Source: Bradyrhizobium erythrophlei (GTDB lineage Bacteria > Pseudomonadota > Alphaproteobacteria > Rhizobiales > Xanthobacteraceae). Taken from it: 64,000 nt of DNA. How positions within the stretch are numbered: position 1 is the first letter of the stretch; each line of letters begins with the position of its first letter. The notes beneath the pieces were generated by a model that did not search any database, had not been told where the DNA came from, and saw only the letters and a program-made list of their open reading frames with translations. The translations under genes were made by a program, and so were the position numbers. The stretch is taken from contig FSRD01000001.1 in NCBI GenBank assembly GCA_900129675.1, positions 1,291,501-1,355,500 of the forward strand. The letters run 5' to 3'. Of this stretch, positions 46,737 through 56,189 are shown in pieces.

Positions 46737-47411
46737 CTACTCGTTCCGCGCCACCGCCGTCAGCTTGGTCAGGTTCTGCAGCAAAATCCGGCCGCGCTGC
46801 AGGTCGAGGATGCCGTCCTTGCGCCAGAGTTGCAGCTGACGGTTGACGCTTTCGCGCGCGGCGCCGACGAAGACGCCGAGTTGCTCCTGTGAGATGTGGA
46901 CCTCGGAGCCGAAATCGGCCGCCAGCGCACAGAGCCGACGCGCCAGCCGCACCGGCAGGGGCTGCAGCATGGATTCCTCCATGCGCTCGCTCTGCCAGCG
47001 GATGCGCTGGCACAGCAGCATGATGATCTTGATCGCCACCTTCGGCTCGCGTTCGAGATGCGACAGAAAATCCTGCCGCCGCAGCACGAACAGTTCGGTC
47101 GGCTCACCCGCGGCGGCGTCCGCGGTGCGGCTCTGGCCGTCCAGGACCGCGACCTCGCCGAACAGGTCGCCCGGACCCATGAAGTTCAGTGTCAGCCGAC
47201 TGCCGTCGGAGGCGCCGGTCTCGATGCGGATCTGGCCGCGGCGAACCCCGTACAAGGCGTCGCCGGGGTCTCCCTTCTGGAACAGCATTTCACCAACCCC
47301 AAGCTGTTGGGTGTGGCAAAGGCTGGAAATCCGCTGCAGTTCGTCGGTCCCCAAGTCCGCGAACATCGGGTTCATTTTCAAGATGACCGCAAATTCGGCC
47401 TGTTTACTCAT
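46737..47411 (-). CDS. CRP-type Crp/Fnr family transcriptional regulator
   Basis: A 224-residue regulator. The cyclic-nucleotide domain has a phosphate-binding cassette of the cAMP type, FGEVAVLDGQSRTADA (G85, E86, R95, T96, A97). The long dimer helix and a winged helix follow, with recognition helix ARESVNRQL, which keeps the Arg-Glu-x3-Arg pattern (R186, E187, R191) that reads TGTGA in E. coli CRP. No N-terminal Cys cluster, so it is not FNR. ATG 47411 is chosen by family start; the frame extends to 47486. A CRP-like site lies 68 nt upstream, and a nucleotide cyclase is encoded 2.5 kb away. Confidence 0.92.
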   Translation of the reverse strand: MSKQAEFAVILKMNPMFADLGTDELQRISSLCHTQQLGVGEMLFQKGDPGDALYGVRRGQIRIETGASDGSRLTLNFMGPGDLFGEVAVLDGQSRTADAAAGEPTELFVLRRQDFLSHLEREPKVAIKIIMLLCQRIRWQSERMEESMLQPLPVRLARRLCALAADFGSEVHISQEQLGVFVGAARESVNRQLQLWRKDGILDLQRGRILLQNLTKLTAVARNE

Positions 47412-47478
47412 TGTATTGCCTTCCAGGTCGACCCCGACCGCCCGAGGACGGCGGTAGCAAGATTCAGCGCCTTGGAAG

Positions 47479-47494
47479 TGTGTCATAAGTCACA
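47479..47494. promoter_or_regulatory. CRP-like site between crp-type gene and asmA
   Basis: tgtgtcataagtcaca matches TGTGA-N6-TCACA at nine of ten positions. It is 68 nt from the regulator start (minus) and 137 nt from the AsmA gene (plus). Autoregulation of the regulator and control of asmA are both possible. Confidence 0.55.
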
Positions 47495-47630
47495 TAACTT
47501 TGCAGTACCCTCGGATTATTTTTAGCCGCTTTGAGCGATATCCCCTTTCCGGGATAAGCTCGCGCAACCGCCCGCGCCCGCTTGCGGCGCCGCCGAATTC
47601 GATGCCGCTTGCCCGGTCTGGAATGTCGAA

Positions 47631-49691
47631 ATGAGAGCATTGAAAATTGCCGGGGCCGCCATCGGCGCCGTGATCATCGTTCTGGCGCTGCTGCTGGTGT
47701 TCGGCGTCCCCTCCAGCCTCCTGACCTCGCAGATCCAGGAGCGGGTCGAGCGCCAGACCGGATACAGGCTCGCCATCAACGGCGGAGCCAAAATAGGTCT
47801 CTGGCCGTCGCTCAACATCACCTTGAGCGACATCGCGCTGCAGGACCCGAACGACGGCGACATCAACAACCGTCTCACCGCCAGCAGCATCCAGGCGGAT
47901 GTGACGCCGGCCAGCGTGTGGTCGGGCCGCCCCGAGATCACCGAACTCGTGATCGTTCGCCCGGTCCTGAACGTGCCGCTGCAGCGCGAGCGGCTGAGTG
48001 ACGCCAAGCCGTCTCCCAAGCCCGCCGCGTCCGGCGCCGCGGATGCCGTCTCGATCGAGCATGTCAGCGTCACAGGCGGCACCATCGTGTTTTCCAATCT
48101 GCGCGACCGCGTCGAAGATCGCGTCGAGACCATCAACGCCGACATCACCGTTGCCGGCGACCGCAAGGTTCGGATTTCCGGCAATGCGCGCGCCGCCGAG
48201 CACGCGCTCAAATTCGACATCAAGGCCGCGCCGCCGGCCCCGCCGATCGAGCGGCAAATCATTCCGACCGAACTCACGTTTGAAGCGCCGGGCCTGTTGC
48301 AGGCGCCGTTGACGGCCAAGGCGGAGGTGCGCCTCAACGGCTCGGTCGTCATGATCAACGGCCTGACCGGCGCGCTCGGCGACGGCGCGTTCAATGGATG
48401 GGCCTCGGTGGATCTGGCGAGCAAGCCGCTGGTGAAGCTCGATCTCGACTTCCGGCGGCTGGATATCGCGATTTCGCATGGCGGCGCAGGCGCCGCGGCG
48501 CAGCCCTGGAGCAATGCATCGATCGACCTGAACGGCCTGAATTATGTCGATGTGCAGGCGCGGATTTCCGCGGCCGAGCTCAATCTCGGCGACGGTCATT
48601 TCGCGCCGGCCGCAATCGACGCCACGCTCGCAAGCGGCGTACTGAAATCCCAGATTTCCAATCTCGGCGCCTATGATGGCAACGCCAATGGCGACGTGAC
48701 CATCGACGCCTCGACCGGCAATCCGGCTTTCGCGCTGCGGGCCGACCTCACCGGGGTGCGCGCCTTGCCGCTGCTGCGCAGCCTCGCCGATTTCGACAAG
48801 CTCGACGGCAAGATGCAGGCAAAGATCAGCGTGCTTTCAACAGGCACGAGCCAGCGCATCATCATGTCGAACCTGTCGGGAACGGCATTCGTGGTGTTCC
48901 AGGACGGCGCCATTCGCGGGCTCAACGTTGCCCAGATGATCCGCTCGCTGACATCGGGCACGCTGTCGGGATGGCAGGAGAACAAGGAGCAGGCCACCGA
49001 TCTCACGCAGCTTTCCGCCTCGTTCAAGATCGACAAGGGCCAGGCCCAAACCACCGACCTCAATCTGGTCGGCCCGCTGGTCAGGCTGACCGGCGTCGGC
49101 ACCATCGACCTCGGCACCAAGCAGATCGGATTTCGGGTCGAGCCGAAGCTCGTGATGACGACCGAAGGCCAGGGCCGCGCCGGTGACCCGGTCGGGCTCG
49201 GCATTCCCGTCATGATCGACGGTCCCTGGGACGAGCCGCGCATCTATCCGGACATCCAGGGCATCCTGGACAATCCCGACGCCGCCTACGCCAAGCTGAA
49301 GGAGATCGGCAAGGGCCTGTTCGGCGCCGACGGCGCCGGGCTTGGCGGGCTGAGCGGGCTCGGCGGATTGATCGGCGGCGGACAAGGCCAGGGACCAGCC
49401 GGCGGGCAAAGCAGCGGCGGCAAGCCGTCCGATCCGCTCGGCGGCCAGCTCGGCGAGACTATCGGCAATCTGCTGCAGCAGGGATTGAGCGGCGGCTTGA
49501 GCCAGGGCGGCGTGAATCAAGGCGGGGCCAGTCAAGGTGCACGGACCGGGGGCGTGGGCCAGGGCCGCAATATTTCCCCTGCGCCTCCCGCTCAAGCGGT
49601 CCCGCCCGCGCCGTCGGCGCCGAGCGACGCAACGACGCAGCCGGACAGCCAGCCCATGAACGAGGTCTTGCGGCAGCTTTTCAACCGCTGA
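47631..49691 (+). CDS. AsmA family protein
   Basis: A 686-residue inner-membrane-anchored protein with a large periplasmic part. Residues 6-24 form the anchor (IAGAAIGAVIIVLALLLVF); INGGAKIGLWPSLNITLSDI is the AsmA N-terminal motif, and the C-terminal domain contains GSGTIDLGTKQIGFRVEPKL-like VGTIDLGTKQIGFRVEPKL. The final 130 residues are Gly- and Gln-rich (GGLSGLGGLIGGGQGQGPAG). AsmA-like proteins are thought to move phospholipids between membranes. It is divergent from the CRP-type gene with a CRP-like site between them. Confidence 0.9.
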   Translation: MRALKIAGAAIGAVIIVLALLLVFGVPSSLLTSQIQERVERQTGYRLAINGGAKIGLWPSLNITLSDIALQDPNDGDINNRLTASSIQADVTPASVWSGRPEITELVIVRPVLNVPLQRERLSDAKPSPKPAASGAADAVSIEHVSVTGGTIVFSNLRDRVEDRVETINADITVAGDRKVRISGNARAAEHALKFDIKAAPPAPPIERQIIPTELTFEAPGLLQAPLTAKAEVRLNGSVVMINGLTGALGDGAFNGWASVDLASKPLVKLDLDFRRLDIAISHGGAGAAAQPWSNASIDLNGLNYVDVQARISAAELNLGDGHFAPAAIDATLASGVLKSQISNLGAYDGNANGDVTIDASTGNPAFALRADLTGVRALPLLRSLADFDKLDGKMQAKISVLSTGTSQRIIMSNLSGTAFVVFQDGAIRGLNVAQMIRSLTSGTLSGWQENKEQATDLTQLSASFKIDKGQAQTTDLNLVGPLVRLTGVGTIDLGTKQIGFRVEPKLVMTTEGQGRAGDPVGLGIPVMIDGPWDEPRIYPDIQGILDNPDAAYAKLKEIGKGLFGADGAGLGGLSGLGGLIGGGQGQGPAGGQSSGGKPSDPLGGQLGETIGNLLQQGLSGGLSQGGVNQGGASQGARTGGVGQGRNISPAPPAQAVPPAPSAPSDATTQPDSQPMNEVLRQLFNR

Positions 49692-49866
49692 TCTGCCCAA
49701 ATCGGGGCTAACCATGGTGGCGTACCCCGGCCCGCCGCCACCGAATTGTGCTAAGCAGAGGGTGGTTGAGACGGCCGCCATCGAACGCGGTCGCTGCGCC
49801 GTGGCGCCGTGCTCCGCGGCGATGACAGCGGATGCGCGCACCCGGAGGTGGCGCACGAGGGTCCGG

Positions 49867-52320
49867 ATGAACGGGGTCAAGGACAAAATCTGGTTCCTGC
49901 GCGAAGGCCTGTTCGCCAAATACGTCATCGCGTTGGTCGGCCTCGTCGTGTTCGTGCTCGCCGTCAACGGCGCGCTGGAAACCTGGATCAGCTATCGCGG
50001 CATCAAGAGCTCGCTGACGGATGCGATGTCGGAAAAGGCCGAGGCGACCGAAAGGCGGATCGAGCAGTCGATGGCCGACCTCGAGCGGCAGATCAGCTGG
50101 GTGACGCGCGCCTCCTCAACCAAGCTCGAAGACCGCCGCGCCGACTATCAGCAGCTGCTGAGCCAGGTGCCGTGGGTCAGCCAGCTCTCGCAGATCAGCG
50201 GCAAAGGCCGTGAAACATTGCGGCTGTCGCGCAAGGGGGTCTCCTATGGCAGCACGCTGGACTTTTCCCACGATGCCACCTTCATCGAAACCCGCTCCCG
50301 CGGCACCAGTTTTGCGCCGGCCTATTTCCGCGACGATCAGCCGTTCATGTCGATCGCCGTGTCGCATTCCGACGCCAGCGTCGGCATCACCGTCGCCGAA
50401 ATCGACCTCCGCTTCCTCTCGGACTTCCTGGGCGACGCGCAGGTCGGCAAGGCCGCCTTCGCCTATATCGTCGATGCCAGGGGCCAGGTGCTTGCAAGCT
50501 CGACCAAGGGCCCTGAAATCGGCAAGGATCTCTCGGACCTGCCGCAGGTCGCAGCCCTGCTGAAGCCTGATGGCGCGCCGCTGGCCTCGGGCACCGATGC
50601 CGATGGCCATTCGGTGCTGACCACGTCGAGCACGGTACCGAAACTCGGCTGGAACGTGTTCTTCGAGCAGCCGACGGCGCAGGCGCTGTCGCCGATCCGC
50701 GATCAACTGGTGCGGATCGCGCTTCTGATCGCGCTCGGCCTCGTGGTCGCGATCATTGCAGGTTCCGTACTGGCGCGGCGGATGCTGGTGCCGATCACGG
50801 CGCTGCGCGCCGGCGCGCGGCGGCTCGGCGCCGGTGAATTCGACCACCGCATCGACGTGCATACTTCCGACGAACTTGAAGAGCTCGCCACCCAGTTCAA
50901 CAGCATGGCCGGGCAGCTCGCCGAAACCTATTCCGACCTCGAATGGAAGGTGAAGGAGCGGACCCGTGATCTGGCGCAGTCGATCAACGAACTCAAGGTG
51001 CTCGAGGAGGTCGGCCGCGCGGTTTCCTCCTCGCTCGATCTCAACGCCGTGCTGCCGACGGTCGCCGCCCGCGCGCTCGAGATCACCCACGCCGACGCCG
51101 TACTGATCTACGGCTACGACGCCGCCAACCATCAGTTCAACCTGACCGAATCGATCGGTATCGACAAATCGGCCGAAGGCGGGCATCTCGCCATCGACGA
51201 GGACGGCAGCCCGCTCGGCGAGGCCGCCGCGCGCGCCGAGCCGATCGCGATCCCCAACCTCGACGCCAGTGCAGACCATCCGCTGCGCGACGCGGCGGTG
51301 GCGGCCGATTTCCATTCGGTGCTGGTGGTGCCGCTGGTCGACCAGAAGGGCGTGCTGGGATCGCTGGTGGTGCTGCGCAAGAATGCCGGCGAATTTTCCG
51401 AAAACCTGATCGGGCTGATGAAGACGTTCGCGCACCAATCGGTGCTGGCGATGCGGAATGCGCGGCTGTTCTCCGAGGTCGATCACAAGAGCCGGGAACT
51501 GGAAACCGCGAACTCCACCGTGCGCCAGCAGGCCGACAAGCTGCAGGAACAGACCGACCAGCTCAAGGACTGGAACAAATCGCTGGAGCAGCGGGTCGAG
51601 ACGCAATTGGGCGAAATCGAACGCATCCGCCGGCTCGAACGTTTCCTGGCGCCGCAGGTGGCGCATCTGATCGCCTCCTCCGACAGCCATGAAGGGCTGC
51701 TCGACAGCCACCGCCGCGAGGTGACGGTGGTGTTCTGCGACCTGCGCGGCTTCACCGCGTTCACCGAGCAGACCGAGCCGGAAGAGGCGATGAACGTGCT
51801 GCGCGAATATCACGCAGCCCTCGGCGAACTGATCTTCAAATATGAGGGCACGCTCGACAAATATGCCGGCGACGGCGTGATGATCCTGTTCAACGCGCCG
51901 ATCCAGTTCGCCGATCACACCGCCCGGGCGGTGAAGATGGCGGTGGAGATGCGCGACAGCATTGGCCCGCTGACCGAGCGCTGGCGCAACCGCGGCCACA
52001 ATCTCGGCTTCGGCATCGGCATCGCGCTCGGCTATGCCACGCTCGGCCAGATCGGCTTCGAGCATCGGCTCGAATACGCCGCGATCGGCAGCGTCACCAA
52101 CCTGGCCTCACGGCTGTGCGACGAGGCCAAGGCCAACCAGATCGTGGTGAGCCGCCGTGTCCTCGGCATGGTCGAGGCGTTTGTCGAGGCCCGGCCGATC
52201 GATGATCTCAACCTGAAAGGTTTCAATCATCCAGTGCTGGCGGCGGAGATTCTGCGCTGGCGCGAGGTTGCGGACAATGTCGTCGCAGTTCCCGCCCGGG
52301 AACGCCGCCGAATACAGTGA
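49867..52320 (+). CDS. multidomain class III adenylate/guanylate cyclase
   Basis: About 817 residues. A first membrane helix (YVIALVGLVVFVLAVNGA) is followed by an extracytoplasmic sensor of about 230 residues (dCache-like), then a second helix (IALLIALGLVVAIIAGSVLA) and HAMP (RMLVPITALRAGARRLGAGE). A GAF domain (LPTVAARALEITHADAVLIY ... FHSVLVVPLVDQKG) and a coiled coil lead to the cyclase domain with metal-binding Asp in VVFCDLRGFTAFTE and KYAGDGVMILFN. The start is uncertain; ATG 49867 fits the membrane helix, and the frame is open from 49714. It likely makes cAMP in response to an external signal. Confidence 0.9.
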   Translation: MNGVKDKIWFLREGLFAKYVIALVGLVVFVLAVNGALETWISYRGIKSSLTDAMSEKAEATERRIEQSMADLERQISWVTRASSTKLEDRRADYQQLLSQVPWVSQLSQISGKGRETLRLSRKGVSYGSTLDFSHDATFIETRSRGTSFAPAYFRDDQPFMSIAVSHSDASVGITVAEIDLRFLSDFLGDAQVGKAAFAYIVDARGQVLASSTKGPEIGKDLSDLPQVAALLKPDGAPLASGTDADGHSVLTTSSTVPKLGWNVFFEQPTAQALSPIRDQLVRIALLIALGLVVAIIAGSVLARRMLVPITALRAGARRLGAGEFDHRIDVHTSDELEELATQFNSMAGQLAETYSDLEWKVKERTRDLAQSINELKVLEEVGRAVSSSLDLNAVLPTVAARALEITHADAVLIYGYDAANHQFNLTESIGIDKSAEGGHLAIDEDGSPLGEAAARAEPIAIPNLDASADHPLRDAAVAADFHSVLVVPLVDQKGVLGSLVVLRKNAGEFSENLIGLMKTFAHQSVLAMRNARLFSEVDHKSRELETANSTVRQQADKLQEQTDQLKDWNKSLEQRVETQLGEIERIRRLERFLAPQVAHLIASSDSHEGLLDSHRREVTVVFCDLRGFTAFTEQTEPEEAMNVLREYHAALGELIFKYEGTLDKYAGDGVMILFNAPIQFADHTARAVKMAVEMRDSIGPLTERWRNRGHNLGFGIGIALGYATLGQIGFEHRLEYAAIGSVTNLASRLCDEAKANQIVVSRRVLGMVEAFVEARPIDDLNLKGFNHPVLAAEILRWREVADNVVAVPARERRRIQ

Positions 52321-52334
52321 GCGCGGCTCCATCG

Positions 52335-53900
52335 TCAGCTCAAGCCCGCGCGCCGGAATCCGCTCAGGTAATGCTGGCGCTCGGTATCGCATTGGAACGG
52401 CATTTCGCTGGCGATCCAGGCCAGCGAAATATTGGGCTGGGCGCGGCGCAGCTCCTGCAGTGCTGCTTTCGCGACATCATCCCGGCCCGCCAGCGCTGCC
52501 GCCGCGGTCAACACCCGGTGCGCGCCGACAAAGTCGCTGCGCTGCCGCAGCGCCTCGCGCGACAGCCGGATCGCCTCCTCGTAATGACCACCTACGAACT
52601 GCGAATAGGCCGCGACGCCGCAATAGATCGCGGCGAAGGGATCGCGCGGTGAGAACCGCAGCGCCTGCCGCGCGGCGCGGTCGCCCTCCTCCCAGCGCCC
52701 GCAATAGGCCAGGGCCACGCCGTAGAGGCCCCGCGCCGGCGAGAAGTTGGGATGGAGCCGCAGCGCCAGCTCGAACTCGGCGAGCGAGTCGTCGAACCGG
52801 CGGCTGAACAGATAGACGTTGGCCAGCGCATAATGCGCCCAGGCATCCTCGGAGTCGGCGTGGATCGCCGCCAATGCCGCGCGTTCGGCAGTCGGCAACG
52901 CCTTGTGCATCTCCTCCCAGCCCATATGCGCGCTGAAAATGTGGCTGGCAGCCAACAGGCCGAGCGCTTGGCCGTAGCCGGGATCGAAGTCGATGGCCTT
53001 TTCCAGCAGCGCCTGCGCCACCAGATTGTCCTGCCGCGTCACGCGCCAGTAATGCGACAGCGCGCGCATCACCAGGTCCCAGGCGTCCATATTGTCCGGC
53101 GCCTTGCGCCGGGCGCGAAAATTCTCCGCAGCGTAGAGTTGCGGCTCGACCGCGGCGACCACGGCCTGGGTGATCTCGTCCTGCACCGCGAACACATCGG
53201 CGAGATTGCGGTCGTAGCGCTCCGCCCAGATCTGGCTGCCGGTGACGACGTCGTTGAGCTGCGCCGTGATCCGCACCTGGTCGCCGTCCTTGCGGACGCT
53301 GCCCTCGACCACATAGCCGACCCCGAGCTCTTCGCCGATCTGTTTCAGATGGACGGATTTGCCCTTGTAGATGAACGACGAATTGCGCGCGACCACGTAG
53401 AACCAGCGCAGTTTCGACAGCGCGGTGATCAGATCCTCGCTGATGCCTTCGGAAAAATAGGCCTGCTCGGGATCGTCGCTCTGATTGGCGAATGGCAGCA
53501 CCGCGATCGCCCTGCGATCGAGCGGCGGCGCCGTTTCGACCACCCGCTCCGGCGGCTGAGGCGAATTGTCGCGCGTCTTGAGCGCGCCCGGCTGCGGGCG
53601 CACCTCGCCGACGAAGCGAAAGCCTTTTCGCGCAATGGTGCGGATCACGCCCTGATCCTTGCCGGTATCGCGGACCGCCCTGCGCGCCGCGTTGATCCGG
53701 GACGTCAGCGTCGATTCGGACACGATCCGGCCGTTCCAGATCGTCGCAATCAGATCGTCCTTGCTGACGACGCGATCACGATGTTCGACCAGATAGGTCA
53801 GCAAATCGAACACCTGCGGCTCGACGGCCACGTGCTCGCCATCGCGGCGCAGCTCGCGGAGATCGACATCGAGCACATGGTTGGCGAATAAAAATTGCAC
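52335..53900 (-). CDS. winged-helix / TolB-like / TPR transcriptional regulator
   Basis: A 521-residue protein. Residues 1-98 form an OmpR/CadC-type winged helix (QVFDLLTYLVEHRDRVVSKD, STLTSRINAARRAVRDTG, IRTIARKGFRFVGEV). The middle (IAVLPFANQSDDPEQAYFSE through YVVEGSVRKDGDQVRITAQL) is the TolB-like/FlgO-type domain common in rhizobial cyclase-like regulators. The C-terminal half has TPR-like helices (AHYALANVYLFSRRFDDSLA). No membrane segment, so it is cytoplasmic. It converges on the cyclase gene with a 14-nt gap. In this group the same TPR block often follows a cyclase domain. Confidence 0.85.
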   Translation of the reverse strand: MQFLFANHVLDVDLRELRRDGEHVAVEPQVFDLLTYLVEHRDRVVSKDDLIATIWNGRIVSESTLTSRINAARRAVRDTGKDQGVIRTIARKGFRFVGEVRPQPGALKTRDNSPQPPERVVETAPPLDRRAIAVLPFANQSDDPEQAYFSEGISEDLITALSKLRWFYVVARNSSFIYKGKSVHLKQIGEELGVGYVVEGSVRKDGDQVRITAQLNDVVTGSQIWAERYDRNLADVFAVQDEITQAVVAAVEPQLYAAENFRARRKAPDNMDAWDLVMRALSHYWRVTRQDNLVAQALLEKAIDFDPGYGQALGLLAASHIFSAHMGWEEMHKALPTAERAALAAIHADSEDAWAHYALANVYLFSRRFDDSLAEFELALRLHPNFSPARGLYGVALAYCGRWEEGDRAARQALRFSPRDPFAAIYCGVAAYSQFVGGHYEEAIRLSREALRQRSDFVGAHRVLTAAAALAGRDDVAKAALQELRRAQPNISLAWIASEMPFQCDTERQHYLSGFRRAGLS

Positions 53901-53989
53901 TTCGTTATCCTAAACCGTGATGCATTGATCTCCCTCTCCCCGCAATCGGGGCGAGGTGACCCCGGGTAGCGCGTCGATCCGGCTTAAAG

Positions 53990-54005
53990 TGTCAAGCGGT
54001 TCACA
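53990..54005. promoter_or_regulatory. weak CRP-like site upstream of the methyltransferase
   Basis: tgtcaagcggttcaca matches TGTGA-N6-TCACA at nine of ten positions and lies 132 nt before the methyltransferase start in a 237-nt divergent region. A single match of this quality can occur by chance. Confidence 0.3.
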
Positions 54006-54137
54006 TCTCATTGAAAAATCAGGCTGTCCTCAAGGTAAAATCGCCCCGCCCTCAGAGTCATTAGGTCTGCGCAGGCCCATGTTTGGTTCATCGCGGCCGT
54101 CCTCAAGGCCGCTTTGCGACCTCAACAGGAGACACCC

Positions 54138-54983
54138 ATGGCCAGCACGGCAGCCACAGCTCAGGCAACCCCCGCTCCCGCCCCCGACCTTGCCGCGCTC
54201 AAAACGAAGCAGCAGGCGGCCTGGACGTCCGGCAATTATGCCATCATAGGCTCGACGCTGCAGATCGTCGGCGAGGAGCTCTGCGAGGCGCTCGACCTCA
54301 AATCCGGCTCGAAGGTGCTCGACGTCGCCGCCGGCAACGGGATGGCGAGCCTGGCTGCGGCACGGCGCTGGTGCGAGGTCACTTCGACCGACTACGTGCC
54401 CGCGCTGCTCGAGCGCGGCCGCGCCCGCGCCACAGCCGAAGGCATGGAGATCGAATTCCGCGAGGCGGACGCCGAGAACCTGCCGTTCGCCGACAACAGT
54501 TTCGACAGCGTGATCTCCACCTTCGGCGTCATGTTCACGCCGAACCAGGACAAGGCCGCCGCCGAGCTGCTGCGGGTCTGCAAGCCCAGGGGCAGCATCG
54601 GGCTCGCCAACTGGACGCCCGACGGCTTCATCGGCCAGGTGTTCAAGACGCTCGGCAAATATCTGCCGCCGCCCGCGGGCGCCAAATCGCCGGCGCTGTG
54701 GGGCACGCGCGGGCGACTCGGCGAAATGTTCGACGCCGGCGCCGGCTCGGTGAAGGCGCAACCGCGCCTGTTCAATTTCCGCTACCGCTCGGCGGATCAT
54801 TTCCTCGAAATGTTCAAGACCTATTACGGCCCGGTGCTGAAGGCGTTCGCAGCGCTCGATGCCGCCAGGCAGGAAGAACTGCGGGACGATCTGCATGCCC
54901 TGCTGGTGCGCATGAACCGCGCCACCAACGGCTCTCTCGTGGTGCCCAGCGAATATCTCGAAGTCATCATCACCAAACGCTGA
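54138..54983 (+). CDS. class I SAM-dependent methyltransferase
   Basis: A 281-residue cytoplasmic methyltransferase. Motif I is KVLDVAAGNGMASLAAARR (residues 61-79), the acidic loop is TSTDYVPALLERGRARA, motif II-like EFREADAENLPFADNSFDSV with VISTFGVMFTPN. This arrangement is of the UbiE/SmtA type (Methyltransf_11). An Ala- and Pro-rich N-terminus precedes the domain. The substrate cannot be told. It leads a group with a DUF1127 gene and an alpha/beta hydrolase. Confidence 0.9.
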   Translation: MASTAATAQATPAPAPDLAALKTKQQAAWTSGNYAIIGSTLQIVGEELCEALDLKSGSKVLDVAAGNGMASLAAARRWCEVTSTDYVPALLERGRARATAEGMEIEFREADAENLPFADNSFDSVISTFGVMFTPNQDKAAAELLRVCKPRGSIGLANWTPDGFIGQVFKTLGKYLPPPAGAKSPALWGTRGRLGEMFDAGAGSVKAQPRLFNFRYRSADHFLEMFKTYYGPVLKAFAALDAARQEELRDDLHALLVRMNRATNGSLVVPSEYLEVIITKR

Positions 54984-55010
54984 GGCAGCCCTCGCCTGCC
55001 TCGCACTCCG

Positions 55011-55043
55011 ATCCGGGCCCGCCGAACTCGCGGACCCGGATCG
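55011..55043 (+). other. intercistronic hairpin
   Basis: gatccgggcccgc (55011-55023) pairs with gcggacccggatc (55031-55043) in 12 of 13 positions with a 7-nt loop. There is no T-run. It lies between the methyltransferase stop and the DUF1127 gene and could adjust expression or mRNA stability. Confidence 0.5.
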
Positions 55044-55068
55044 CTCCGGCAACAGGAAGAGCCTCGTT

Positions 55069-55326
55069 ATGTCCATCAACTCGGCGCAACCCTTTGGCGT
55101 GCTCCACCCGGCGCGGTGGGGAGCCCTGATGCAAGACGCCATGAAGCTCTGGTTTCGGACCAGCCGCCGCCGGCTGCGGCGGGCGCTGCGCGGCGGGCGT
55201 CGCACCCATCTGCGTTGCGGCACCAGCGCGCGGCAATTGTACGACATCGGACTTTCGCCGGCGGCGGCGCCGTCGCGCGACAACAGTTTTGTCAACGCCG
55301 AAGCACAATTGGGAATGATCCGATGA
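55069..55326 (+). CDS. DUF1127-like small protein
   Basis: An 85-residue basic protein. The middle is very Arg-rich (RTSRRRLRRALRGGRRTHLR) and the C-terminal part has ARQLYDIGLSPAAA, the ending of the DUF1127 (YjiS-like) motif. Such small proteins bind RNA or act in phosphate and stress metabolism in other alphaproteobacteria. It overlaps the next gene by 4 nt (ATGA), suggesting coupled translation. Confidence 0.65.
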   Translation: MSINSAQPFGVLHPARWGALMQDAMKLWFRTSRRRLRRALRGGRRTHLRCGTSARQLYDIGLSPAAAPSRDNSFVNAEAQLGMIR

Positions 55327-56156
55327 CGACAGTGATTCAAATGCCGCTTGCCGAGCGCCCCACCAGTTCCGTGATCGCGCTGCATTGCTCGCTCGGTTCT
55401 GGGCGGCAATGGAGCAAGCTCGCGATCGAACTCGGCGGCCGCTACCAGGTCATCACGCCGGATATTGCCGGCTATGGCGACCATCGCGGCCCGGCCACGC
55501 TGCCGACCACGCTGGCGCAGGAGGTCGAACTGCTGGCCCCGCGCCTCGACGAAGCCAAGGGCCCGATCCACCTGATCGGCCACTCCTATGGCGGCGCGGT
55601 GGCGTTCAAGATCGCGACCTGTTCGCCTTATGCGCGCCGGGTGCGCAGCCTGACCTTGATCGAGCCGGTGCTGCCGACGCTGCTGCGCGACGAGCCTGCG
55701 GACCGGCGGCTGCACGACCGCTTCGAGCACCTCATGCAGGAGGTGTGCGAGGACATGTTCAATGGCCTCGCGATGGAGGCGATCGACAAGTTCACCGCGT
55801 TCTGGAACGGCTCCGCGCCGCCGGCGCCACTGTCCGACGACGCCCGCCTGCGCCTGATCGCGCACGCCGACAAGCTGCCGTTCGAATTCACCAGCCTGTT
55901 CGCCGAAGCCGACATATCGGCCGCGGCCGCCACGCTGCGCCTGCCGACGCTGCTGGTGTCGGGCGGCCTGTCGCCCTACCTCACCCAGCGCATCGTCGGG
56001 CGACTCGTGACCATCATCGCCGGCGCGGAGATCCGGCACCTGCCCGCCGCCGGCCACATGCTGCCCATCACGCATGCGGCGACCATCAATCCGGAGATCG
56101 TCGCGCATATCGCGCAGGCGGAGCAAGGCGCGGGGATGTCGCTGGCGGCGGGGTAG
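55323..56156 (+). CDS. alpha/beta hydrolase
   Basis: A 277-residue alpha/beta-fold hydrolase. The nucleophile elbow is LIGHSYGGAVAF (Ser near residue 86), oxyanion region LHCSLGSGRQWSKLA, and the late His is in LPAAGHMLPITHA. Acid residue candidates lie in the cap-following strand TLLVSGGLSPYLTQ, where the usual Asp is not obvious. ATG 55323 overlaps the upstream stop. The substrate is unknown; co-transcription with the methyltransferase suggests a shared small-molecule pathway (weak inference). Confidence 0.88.
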   Translation: MTTVIQMPLAERPTSSVIALHCSLGSGRQWSKLAIELGGRYQVITPDIAGYGDHRGPATLPTTLAQEVELLAPRLDEAKGPIHLIGHSYGGAVAFKIATCSPYARRVRSLTLIEPVLPTLLRDEPADRRLHDRFEHLMQEVCEDMFNGLAMEAIDKFTAFWNGSAPPAPLSDDARLRLIAHADKLPFEFTSLFAEADISAAAATLRLPTLLVSGGLSPYLTQRIVGRLVTIIAGAEIRHLPAAGHMLPITHAATINPEIVAHIAQAEQGAGMSLAAG

Positions 56157-56189
56157 ATTTTCAGTCGTCGTAGGCCGTCACTATCGACC

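Noticed and set aside
50116..52065. 649-codon minus-strand open frame opposite the nucleotide cyclase
   Set aside because: Antisense shadow of a protein with recognised HAMP, GAF and cyclase domains.
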